This document shows positions 8,452-15,676 of a stretch of 64,000 nt of DNA, piece by piece. The DNA comes from Robiginitalea marina. GTDB lineage: Bacteria; Bacteroidota; Bacteroidia; Flavobacteriales; Flavobacteriaceae. Each line of letters starts with the position of its first letter. The first letter of the stretch is position 1. The stretch covers positions 124,001-188,000 of the forward strand of contig NZ_JAMXIB010000006.1 in the NCBI RefSeq assembly GCF_024006985.1. The letters run 5' to 3'. Position numbers and translations under genes: made by a program. Below the pieces are notes generated by a model. The model made no database searches. It was given only the letters and a program-made list of their open reading frames with translations, and had not been told where the DNA came from.

Positions 8452-10794
8452 ATGAATCCATCCGTTGAGAACCCAACCGGAATCAAAAAGAGCATCGATT
8501 ATTTCATGAACCCCAAAAATTGGTGGGGACCCCTGGTGTTTATCCTGGTCATCAGCCTTGCCGGCGTGGGGATGATCGGCTTCCAGACCTATAACGACGC
8601 CCCGCCCATGGCCGGGTTTAAAACCGATGAGGGCACCGTGCTTATCGACCAGGCCGCTATTGAACGCGGCCAGGTAGTCTTCCATAAGTACGCCCTTATG
8701 GAGTACGGTTCCTTTTTCGGGGACGGGGCCCAGCGCGGGCCCGATTTCACGGCCGAAGCCCTCCACCAGGTAACCCGCTCGATGAACGCATTTTACCGGG
8801 AGGCAGAAGAGCGCCGGCTGGGAAGGCCCCTTACCGACCCGGAGCAGCAAATCATCGCCGAACAGGTCCGGCAGGAACTGAAGGAAAATACGGTGGATGC
8901 AACGGACAATCTAGTGGTTTTAAGCCCTGCCTATGTGACCGCCCTTGAGGCGCTAAAAAATTACTACCTCGACTTCTTTATCGAAAAACCCTCCCGCAAA
9001 GGCTCGTCCCTGAGGAATTACCTCACTAATGAATCCGAAATCCGGGACCTGGCGAGCTTCTTCTTCTGGGGCAGCTGGGTTTGCGTCACGGAAAGGCCGG
9101 GAGAACCCTTCAGTTATACCCACAACTGGCCCTATGACCCCCAGGCCGGTAATACCCCGACTTCCCCGGTGATCCTCTGGAGCGTTTTCGGCCTGCTGGC
9201 CTTTGTGTTGGCCTGTGGGGTGGTCCTGTACTTTATCGGGCAATATAACCAGCTCTCCAACAAATTCTTTAAACCAGCACAACGGGAATTGCTCACCCTG
9301 TCGCGGGTGGGCCGGTTCCAGCCCACCCCCACCCAAAGGGCCTCCTATAAATTTTTCGTGGTGGCCATAGTGCTGTTCCTGGTCCAGGTACTCTCGGGCT
9401 TTGTCACCATCAATGAATTCATCGATTATGCGGCCTACCTGGGCCTGGACCTGGCGGCCTGGTTCCCGGTTACCCTCTCCCGGAGCTGGCACCTGATGCT
9501 TTCGCTCTACTGGATTTCGACCTGCTGGATTGCCTCTTCCATCTTTGTCCTGCCGATCCTGTCCAAAACCGAAGTGCCTGGCCAGCTGGCCCTGGTCAAC
9601 CTGCTCTTCGTCCTGTTGTTTGTCCTGGTGGCAGGGTCCCTGGCCGGGATGATCCTGGGACCGCTCGGCTACCTCGGGGAATGGTGGTATTTACTCGGAC
9701 ACCAGGGCTGGGAATTCGTGGACTTCGGCAAGGCCTTCCAGGGCCTGCTCATGGTAATTTTTATCTTGTGGGGCATCGTGGTCTACCGGGGGGTCCGGCC
9801 GGGCCTGGAGCGCGGGAAACACTGGCAACTCCCCAACTGGATGCTGTATTCGGTCATTGGCATCCCACTGCTGTTCCTGTCAGGCTTTGTGGCCCGTCCG
9901 GAAACCAACTTTGTGATCGCCGACTTCTGGCGGTGGATGGTGGTGCATATGTGGGTGGAAGCCTTCTTCGAAGTCTTTATCACGGTTATCGTCAGTTACC
10001 TGATGGTCTTCATGGGGTTGGTGAGCCGCAATGCGGCCATCCGGGTCATCTACATCGCCACCCTGCTATTCCTGGGGACCGGGCTGCTCGGCATCTCCCA
10101 CAATTTTTACTGGAATGCGAAACCGGTAGCTACCATGGCCCTGGGCAGTGTATTTTCCACCTTACAATTCGTACCCCTGATCTTACTGACAGTGGAGGCC
10201 TGGAGATTCAAGAATATGCCCAAAATCGCCCTCAACGGGATCCGCCCCAGCGAATTGGGCGATTTCGGGTTTCCTGAGGTCTTTTCCTTCCTCATCGCCG
10301 TGAATTTCTGGAACTTTTTCGGGGCCGGCGTGCTGGGGATTATCATCAACCTCCCCATCATGAACTATTACGAACACGGCACCTACCTGACCGTGAACCA
10401 CGCCCATGCGGCCCTGATGGGCGTCTATGGAAACATTTCCCTGGCCGCCCTCCTGTTTGCCACCCGGCTGCTGCTCCGGCCGGAGCGGTGGAACCGAAAA
10501 GTGGTCAAACTCTCATTCTGGGGCATCAACGGGGGCCTGATGCTCATGGTGCTGCTCGACCTGCTCCCGGCAGGGGCATTGCAGTTTCAATCGGTGGTGG
10601 AACACGGCCTTTGGTTCGCCCGCTCCGAAGATTTTATACTGGCAGGGGATTTTGCCGTCCTGACCTGGCTGCGGGCAATTGGCGCCACCCTCTTTTTACT
10701 GGGGGGAGTATTGCCCCTGGTCTATTTTGTCGTCTCCAGGGTGACCTCCCTGAAAAAACCGGTCTCCGTACTGGTCACCGAACCGGGACAGTAG
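8452..10794 (+). CDS. norZ: Quinol-dependent nitric oxide reductase (qNOR)
   Basis: A 780-aa single-chain NO reductase that reduces 2 NO to N2O using quinol. The N-terminal part (about residues 25-250) is the NorC-like extension of qNORs with a large extracytoplasmic loop. It lacks a CxxCH heme c motif, as expected for the quinol type. The NorB-like heme-copper core of about 12 helices follows. Histidine-bearing helices include SRSWHLMLSLYWIS, WMVVHMWVEAFFEVF, LGISHNFYW and YLTVNHAHAALMGVYGN. It is divergent from ric. Length and architecture match complete family members. Confidence 0.95.
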   Translation: MNPSVENPTGIKKSIDYFMNPKNWWGPLVFILVISLAGVGMIGFQTYNDAPPMAGFKTDEGTVLIDQAAIERGQVVFHKYALMEYGSFFGDGAQRGPDFTAEALHQVTRSMNAFYREAEERRLGRPLTDPEQQIIAEQVRQELKENTVDATDNLVVLSPAYVTALEALKNYYLDFFIEKPSRKGSSLRNYLTNESEIRDLASFFFWGSWVCVTERPGEPFSYTHNWPYDPQAGNTPTSPVILWSVFGLLAFVLACGVVLYFIGQYNQLSNKFFKPAQRELLTLSRVGRFQPTPTQRASYKFFVVAIVLFLVQVLSGFVTINEFIDYAAYLGLDLAAWFPVTLSRSWHLMLSLYWISTCWIASSIFVLPILSKTEVPGQLALVNLLFVLLFVLVAGSLAGMILGPLGYLGEWWYLLGHQGWEFVDFGKAFQGLLMVIFILWGIVVYRGVRPGLERGKHWQLPNWMLYSVIGIPLLFLSGFVARPETNFVIADFWRWMVVHMWVEAFFEVFITVIVSYLMVFMGLVSRNAAIRVIYIATLLFLGTGLLGISHNFYWNAKPVATMALGSVFSTLQFVPLILLTVEAWRFKNMPKIALNGIRPSELGDFGFPEVFSFLIAVNFWNFFGAGVLGIIINLPIMNYYEHGTYLTVNHAHAALMGVYGNISLAALLFATRLLLRPERWNRKVVKLSFWGINGGLMLMVLLDLLPAGALQFQSVVEHGLWFARSEDFILAGDFAVLTWLRAIGATLFLLGGVLPLVYFVVSRVTSLKKPVSVLVTEPGQ

Positions 10795-10827
10795 GGCACA
10801 ACTCCGGCGGACCATGAACCCTTGCCT

Positions 10828-10863
10828 GCCCCTGCGGATGCTTATTCGCAGGGGCTGGTCCTT
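10828..10863 (+). terminator. Stem-loop downstream of norZ
   Basis: GCCCCTGCG (10828-10836) pairs perfectly with CGCAGGGGC (10847-10855) around a 10-base loop. Only a short T-rich stretch follows, so the U-tract is weak. Confidence 0.55.
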
Positions 10864-10898
10864 TCAGGGGCTCCCGGCAAGCCGTTTCCAAGATATTG

Positions 10899-10918
10899 TT
10901 GATAACTTTTTTGATAAC
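10899..10918. repeat. Direct repeat TTGATAAC upstream of nrdG
   Basis: TTGATAAC occurs at 10899-10906 and again at 10911-10918. TTGAT is the half-site of CRP/FNR-type boxes, but here the copies are direct rather than inverted. They lie 73-92 bases upstream of nrdG and could bind a regulator of anaerobic nucleotide reduction. Confidence 0.3.
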
Positions 10919-10990
10919 TCCCCCAAAGGTAGTTTACAGGTCCCGGGCAGCATCCATTAATTTTATACATGAGTATTTGATCATTTATTT

Positions 10991-11449
10991 ATGTATTGTT
11001 ACGATTTTCATGTGGTCCTCCAGGAGGTGCCGGGGGAGGTGAGCCTTTGTTTTACCATCTCCGGGTGTCCCCTTCGCTGCGAAGGATGCCATTCACCCTT
11101 TCTTTGGAAGGAAGGAAGCGGGAGGCTGCTGACCTTCGCAACCTACAAAGACATCCTGTACCGGTACCGGGGCTTTGCCACCTGCGTCCTGTTCATGGGT
11201 GGGGAATGGCATCCGAACACCCTTGCCGACTTCCTGAAATACGCGCAGGAAACCGGATATGCAACCTGCCTGTACACCGGCCTCAACGCCGTCCCCGAAT
11301 CCCTGGCCCGGTACCTGACCTGGATCAAGACCGGGCCCTGGGACGCGAGCCGGGGCGGGTTGGGGTCCCCCGACACCAATCAGCGCTTTACCGAAGTGGC
11401 CACCCAAAAGAACCTGAACCATTTATTCCATAAAAAAACACGCTTATGA
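10991..11449 (+). CDS. nrdG: Anaerobic ribonucleotide reductase activating protein
   Basis: A 152-aa radical-SAM activase. The cluster motif is GCPLRCEGC (Cys26, Cys30, Cys33, spacing CxxxCxxC), preceded by a typical first strand. NrdG uses S-adenosylmethionine to install the glycyl radical on NrdD. Length fits the family. Its stop overlaps the nrdD start by 4 bases, so the two are translationally coupled. The nearby NO and N2O reductases suggest use during oxygen-free respiration. Confidence 0.93.
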   Translation: MYCYDFHVVLQEVPGEVSLCFTISGCPLRCEGCHSPFLWKEGSGRLLTFATYKDILYRYRGFATCVLFMGGEWHPNTLADFLKYAQETGYATCLYTGLNAVPESLARYLTWIKTGPWDASRGGLGSPDTNQRFTEVATQKNLNHLFHKKTRL

Positions 11450-13320
11450 TCCGCCTTACTGAAGAACAACTTTCCCAAAAAATTGCGTTTATCTCCCATT
11501 ACCTGAATTCCCAAAATGCCGCCGACGGCTCCAAACTCGATGCCAATGCCAATGTGACCTCCAAGAACATCGCCACGATGGAGGCCGAGCTGAACAAAGA
11601 CATCAACATCCAGGTAAACCGGGCCCTGGTAAGCCAAAAAATCGCTTCCCTGTTTGGGGAGTCCCTTTCGCAAGAATACCTCCGGCAAATTGAGTCCCAC
11701 GAAATCTACGTGCACGATGAAACTTCCCTGAAGCCCTATTGCGTGTCTATCAGCATGTACCCCTTCCTGCTCGACGGCCTGACCAAAGTCGGGGGGGAAA
11801 GCCGGGCCCCAAAGCACCTGGAGAGTTTCTGCGGCGAGTTCGTCAACCTGGTCTTTGCGGTGAGTTCCCAATTTGCCGGGGCCCTGGCCACGGTGGAATT
11901 CCTCATGTATTTTGACCATTTCGCCCGGCTCGACTACGGTCCCGATTACCTCCGCACCCATACCAAAACCGTGGAAAACCACCTGCAGCACGTGGTCTAT
12001 GCCATCAACCAGCCCGCCGCAGCCCGCGGTTACCAGTCGGTCTTCTGGAATATCTCGCTCTACGACCAGCCCTATTTCGAAAACATGTTCGGGGAGTTTG
12101 TCTTTCCCGACATGACCCGGCCCCTCTGGGACAGCGTCAGGGCCCTGCAACAATTCTTCCTGGCCTGGTTCAACGCAGAGCGCAAGAAAGCGGTCCTTAC
12201 TTTTCCGGTGGTCACGGCCGCCATGCTCATCAAAGACGGAAAGCCTGTAGACGTCGCGTTTACGGAGCTGTGTGCCCGCGAACTTAGCGAGGGGAATTCC
12301 TTCTTCATCTATCAATCCGAAAATGCGGATAGCCTGGCTTCCTGCTGCCGCCTGCGCAACGAGATCAGCGACAACACCTTCAGTTATTCCCTGGGGGCCG
12401 GGGGGGTAGCCACGGGATCGATCAACGTAATTACCCTGAACATGAACCGCCTGGTCCAGAAAGGGGCCGACATCGTGGAAGAAGTACGCAAGGTGCATCA
12501 GTACCAGGTGGCCTACCGCGAACTCATCGCGGAATACGACCGGGCAGGGATGTTGCCCGTCTACCAGGCCGGATTCATTTCCCTGGATAAACAATTCCTT
12601 ACCGTTGGCGTAAATGGCATGGTGGAAGCGGCCGAGAGCCTGGGCATCCCGGTGGGCAACAACCCCGCCTACAAACAATTCATCACCACCCACCTGGAAG
12701 CCATTTACAAGGAAAACCGGGCCGCCCGGGAACGGTACGGCTATATGTTCAACACGGAATTCGTACCGGCCGAAAACCTGGGGGTCAAAAATGCCAAATG
12801 GGATCGGGCCGACGGGCTGTTTGTGCCCAGGGATTGCTACAATTCCTACTTCTACGCCGTGGAGGATGAATCGATCAATATACTCGACAAAATCATGTTG
12901 CACGGGAAAGAACTCATCGAGCACCTCGACGGCGGCTCCGCCCTGCACCTGAATCTGGAAGAGGCCCCGGACCAGGAGGGCTTTGTAAAACTGATCCACG
13001 CCGCGGCACGGGCGGGGTGCAATTATTTTTGTTTCAACATCCGCATCACCATCTGCAATTCGTGCACCCACATCGACAAGCGAACCCTTTATGAGTGCAT
13101 GGATTGCGGCTCTGAAGACGTCGACCATGCCACCCGGGTCATCGGCTACCTGAAGCGGGTTTCGGCCTTCAGTTCAGGCCGGCAAAAAGAACACCTCCTG
13201 CGGCATTACCACCTGCAGCAGCGCCCTCGCATGGGAAGCGAGCGGGCGGTCACCCTGGAAGCAGCGCGGCTAAAGCAGGGGGCCATCCCCGGCACAACGC
13301 GTGTGACCACCCATCCCTGA
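11446..13320 (+). CDS. nrdD: Anaerobic (class III) ribonucleoside-triphosphate reductase
   Basis: A 624-aa glycyl-radical enzyme that makes dNTPs without oxygen. The zinc site is Cys537/Cys540 (CNSC) and Cys551/Cys554 (CMDC). The glycyl radical site RVIGY follows, with Gly567, and then an unusually long tail of about 57 residues. The N-terminus (MIRLTEEQLSQKIAF) enters the catalytic domain without the roughly 90-residue ATP-cone of E. coli NrdD, so overall activity control by ATP/dATP at a cone is not expected. It is coupled to nrdG. Confidence 0.95.
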   Translation: MIRLTEEQLSQKIAFISHYLNSQNAADGSKLDANANVTSKNIATMEAELNKDINIQVNRALVSQKIASLFGESLSQEYLRQIESHEIYVHDETSLKPYCVSISMYPFLLDGLTKVGGESRAPKHLESFCGEFVNLVFAVSSQFAGALATVEFLMYFDHFARLDYGPDYLRTHTKTVENHLQHVVYAINQPAAARGYQSVFWNISLYDQPYFENMFGEFVFPDMTRPLWDSVRALQQFFLAWFNAERKKAVLTFPVVTAAMLIKDGKPVDVAFTELCARELSEGNSFFIYQSENADSLASCCRLRNEISDNTFSYSLGAGGVATGSINVITLNMNRLVQKGADIVEEVRKVHQYQVAYRELIAEYDRAGMLPVYQAGFISLDKQFLTVGVNGMVEAAESLGIPVGNNPAYKQFITTHLEAIYKENRAARERYGYMFNTEFVPAENLGVKNAKWDRADGLFVPRDCYNSYFYAVEDESINILDKIMLHGKELIEHLDGGSALHLNLEEAPDQEGFVKLIHAAARAGCNYFCFNIRITICNSCTHIDKRTLYECMDCGSEDVDHATRVIGYLKRVSAFSSGRQKEHLLRHYHLQQRPRMGSERAVTLEAARLKQGAIPGTTRVTTHP

Positions 13321-13356
13321 CGGAAGGTTGTAAGAAAACATAATTTCCAGGGATGA

Positions 13357-13851
13357 TCAGGGTAGGGACTGGTGTCCGGATTCGCCAGTCCCTGATGCCC
13401 GGGGCATGAGGTCCAGTCCTTTGAGGGAGATCAGGGTACCTTTCTCAGCGATTTCGCCGGCCAGCATGTCTATGGATTTAAACCTGAAATCAGCCAGGAT
13501 TTTTTTCTTGAACGGCCCTACTGCATAATGCACCGGGCAGGGATTTTGGTCGTCGCATTTATCCAACCCCAAAAAGCAGGCATCGAATTTTGACGGGCCG
13601 TCGATGCACAGCACGATATCCCAAACGGTCCGCTGCCTGTTTTCCCCGGTAAGGAAATACCCGCCCCCTGGACCCTTGATGGAAGAAACCAGTTCATTGG
13701 TAGTCAGGGTCCTGAAAAGCTGGGCCAGGAAAGGTTTGGGGATCCCCAGGGTTTCCCCGATTTCCTTAACTCCGATCTTCCGGTCTTTCCGGCTGTGGAG
13801 GGCCAGGTAAAGCATGGCCCTGATGGCATATTTGCAGGCGCTGGAGAGCAT
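13357..13851 (-). CDS. Rrf2-family regulator, NsrR-like (copy 1)
   Basis: A 164-aa winged-helix regulator. Residues 1-80 form the Rrf2 DNA-binding domain (MLSSACKYAIRAMLYLALHS, then LGIPKPFLAQLFRTLTTNELVSSIKGPGGGYFL). Three cysteines at 92, 99 and 105 (spacing C-x6-C-x5-C) would hold an Fe-S cluster, as in NsrR or IscR. A longer C-terminal tail distinguishes it from copy 2. A -7-like box lies upstream (13910-13917). Its place between nrdDG and the nos operon suggests NO or redox sensing; which genes it controls is unknown. Confidence 0.85.
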   Translation of the reverse strand: MLSSACKYAIRAMLYLALHSRKDRKIGVKEIGETLGIPKPFLAQLFRTLTTNELVSSIKGPGGGYFLTGENRQRTVWDIVLCIDGPSKFDACFLGLDKCDDQNPCPVHYAVGPFKKKILADFRFKSIDMLAGEIAEKGTLISLKGLDLMPRASGTGESGHQSLP

Positions 13852-13909
13852 TGGCGCTTTTGGAGCCCAAGGTAATAAAAAGATCGCTTTCTCAGGTTTT
13901 GGAATGCAA

Positions 13910-13917
13910 TAAAGGTA
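13910..13917 (-). promoter_or_regulatory. -7-like box for the first Rrf2 gene
   Basis: On the minus strand this reads TACCTTTA, one base off the TAnnTTTG consensus, about 59 bases upstream of the Rrf2 start codon. No -33 element was recognised. Confidence 0.3.
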
Positions 13918-13973
13918 CTATTTGTTACGGGCGGGGGTACGGCATACCGCAGGGGTTCGTTTTATTTGCAGGG

Positions 13974-14405
13974 TCAGAGGGGAAAATATGCATCCCCCTC
14001 TTGAAGGTCGGCAATAAGCTCGCTAACCCGGGTTTCTTCCAGTACCCGGTTGAATTCCGTTTTGCCTTTGCCCACCTTGTCGTGCAGGGCACAGGGGTGT
14101 TCCGCATTGCACTGGCTTATCCCCAAAACACAGGAATCCACATATTGTCCGCCATCGAGCACCCGTACAATGTCCATGAGCGTGTGGTCCCCATTGTCCC
14201 TGGTCAGGTAGAAGCCCCCATTCCTTCCCTTAGCAGAGGAAATGATATTATGCCGGGACAACTCCTGTAAGATTTTCGCCAGGTAGGATTCGGATACCTG
14301 GATCTTCTCATACAAATCCCGAGTAAGAATCTTGTGAGATTCGCTGGAATGCAACCCCAGATAGATGACGGCCTTGATAGCGTATTTCGCGGTTTTTGAG
14401 ATCAC
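13974..14405 (-). CDS. Rrf2-family regulator, NsrR-like (copy 2)
   Basis: A 143-aa paralog of the regulator encoded just downstream on the same strand. The winged helix spans residues 1-80 (SKTAKYAIKAVIYLGLHSSE; AKILQELSRHNIISSAKGRNGGFYL). The three cysteines occupy exactly the same numbers, 92, 99 and 105, as in copy 1. It is divergent from the nos operon with 124 bases between the two start codons, so it is the best local candidate for a nos regulator. An NO-sensitive Fe-S cluster is expected from the family, not shown. Confidence 0.87.
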   Translation of the reverse strand: MISKTAKYAIKAVIYLGLHSSESHKILTRDLYEKIQVSESYLAKILQELSRHNIISSAKGRNGGFYLTRDNGDHTLMDIVRVLDGGQYVDSCVLGISQCNAEHPCALHDKVGKGKTEFNRVLEETRVSELIADLQEGDAYFPL

Positions 14406-14465
14406 TGGACCTGGTTTACCTGTTTGGATTCTGTGCGAAGATTAAAAGATGTTTTTATCCTATTT

Positions 14466-14479
14466 ATGATTTATATCAT
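14466..14479. promoter_or_regulatory. CRP/FNR-type operator of the nos operon
   Basis: ATGAT-TTAT-ATCAT is a perfect 5+5 inverted repeat with the GAT-N4-ATC core of FNR/DNR boxes. Its centre (14472.5) lies about 41-43 bases upstream of the start predicted from the -7 box at 14502-14509, the classical class II activator position. Confidence 0.6.
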
Positions 14480-14501
14480 GTTTTTCCCTTCGTGCCCCTG
14501 T

Positions 14502-14509
14502 TACTTTTG
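14502..14509 (+). promoter_or_regulatory. -7 box (TACTTTTG) of the nos operon
   Basis: TACTTTTG matches TAnnTTTG exactly, 20 bases before the start codon of the cytochrome c gene. The same octamer serves ric. A CRP/FNR-type dyad lies upstream in place of a clear -33 element. Confidence 0.6.
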
Positions 14510-14529
14510 CCTTATTAAACTTTATAAAA

Positions 14530-15042
14530 ATGAGAAAATCGCTTATCAGTATGACATTGCTCGCCGGGTTGATGGCCTTGAGCTGTGGTGAAAAAAAAGA
14601 GGAGAAGGAAGCTGACGGGTTCAAAATAGAACGCAAAAGCGCCCCTGCCGAAACGAAGGCTGCAGCTCCCGCACCCAGTGGCTCCAAAGCCTCTGAACGG
14701 ATTGATTTGACCAATAAGGGCGTAGGGCCCATCACCTCGGTGACCCTCGACCCGGAAGTCAATCCCGAACTTGCCGCCCAGGGGGAGGCCGTCTACAACC
14801 AGATGTGCCTGGCCTGCCACCGGATCGGCAAGAAATTCATCGGGCCGGCCCCGAACGGTATCCTCGAACGGAGGACTCCCGAATGGGTCATGAACATGAT
14901 CCTGGTCCCCGAGAAAATGGTGAAGGAAGACCCCCTGGCCAAAGATTTGCTGGTGGAATTCAACGGCTCACCCATGGCCAACCAGGGCCTGACGGAAGAC
15001 CAGGCCCGCGCCGTCCTCGAGTATTTCAGAACCCTAAAATAA
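14530..15042 (+). CDS. Mono-heme cytochrome c lipoprotein of the nos operon
   Basis: A 170-aa lipoprotein. The lipobox ends at Cys19 (LMALSC), followed by a Lys/Glu- and Ala/Pro-rich linker (residues 20-60). The cytochrome c domain has heme motif CLACH (Cys93, Cys96, His97) and a likely axial Met in GSPMANQGLT. It is the first gene after the nos promoter, so it probably delivers electrons to NosZ in the periplasm, as cytochromes in clade II nos clusters are thought to do. It is followed 5 bases later by the fasciclin gene. Confidence 0.88.
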   Translation: MRKSLISMTLLAGLMALSCGEKKEEKEADGFKIERKSAPAETKAAAPAPSGSKASERIDLTNKGVGPITSVTLDPEVNPELAAQGEAVYNQMCLACHRIGKKFIGPAPNGILERRTPEWVMNMILVPEKMVKEDPLAKDLLVEFNGSPMANQGLTEDQARAVLEYFRTLK

Positions 15043-15047
15043 CCTCT

Positions 15048-15623
15048 ATGAAAACAATCAACCCAAAAACCCTCTGGTCCGTACTCTGCGCCGGCCTGCT
15101 TTTCGCAGCCTGCAAATCGGACCCCAAAACATCCCCTGAAAGCACCTCCGGGTCCGCCGGGGTGCCCGTAAGCAAGGAACAGGGGCAGGCCTTTGTCGAA
15201 GATGACGAATCCACGCCCAACATCCTGAACATCGCCGTTAAATCGGCGGACCATTCTACCCTGGTGGCCGCCGTGCAGGCAGCCGACCTGGAAAATGCCC
15301 TGGTGAACGCAGGCCCGCTGATGGTTTTCGCCCCCACGAATGCCGCCTTTGAGGCCCTTCCGGCCGGGACGGTAGAAGACCTCCTGAAACCGGAAAACAA
15401 GGATGCCCTGGCCAACATCCTGAAGTACCACGTGACCCCCGGGAACTACGACAAGGAATTCCTGAAGAAGTTCAAAAAACTCGGGCAGGCCAACAACCAG
15501 GACGTGCCGGTGGAAGTCGTGGACGGGGAAGTCTTTATAGGGGGTGCCAAAATCATCGCCAGCGTCCCTGCGAGCAACGGCATCATCCACGTGGTGGACA
15601 AAGTCATCCTGCCACCCCAATAA
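15048..15623 (+). CDS. Fasciclin-domain lipoprotein of the nos operon
   Basis: A 191-aa lipoprotein. The signal peptide ends in LLFAACKSD (lipobox Cys). The fasciclin (FAS1) domain covers about residues 60-190, with the diagnostic stretches LMVFAPTNAAFEALP, ILKYHVTPG and NGIIHVVDKVILPP. I start it at the ATG at 15048 because the open frame upstream overlaps the cytochrome c gene and lacks a signal peptide. FAS1 domains usually mediate adhesion or protein-protein contact. Here, between cytochrome c and nosZ, it may scaffold the periplasmic electron path; that is inference. Confidence 0.87.
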   Translation: MKTINPKTLWSVLCAGLLFAACKSDPKTSPESTSGSAGVPVSKEQGQAFVEDDESTPNILNIAVKSADHSTLVAAVQAADLENALVNAGPLMVFAPTNAAFEALPAGTVEDLLKPENKDALANILKYHVTPGNYDKEFLKKFKKLGQANNQDVPVEVVDGEVFIGGAKIIASVPASNGIIHVVDKVILPPQ

Positions 15624-15676
15624 ACAGAACCTTCATAAACCCTTTAAATACCTAATAACACATAACACCCAGACCC

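Noticed and set aside
11380-13128. 582-codon minus-strand frame inside nrdD
   Set aside because: Antisense shadow of nrdD, whose zinc and glycyl-radical motifs are intact.
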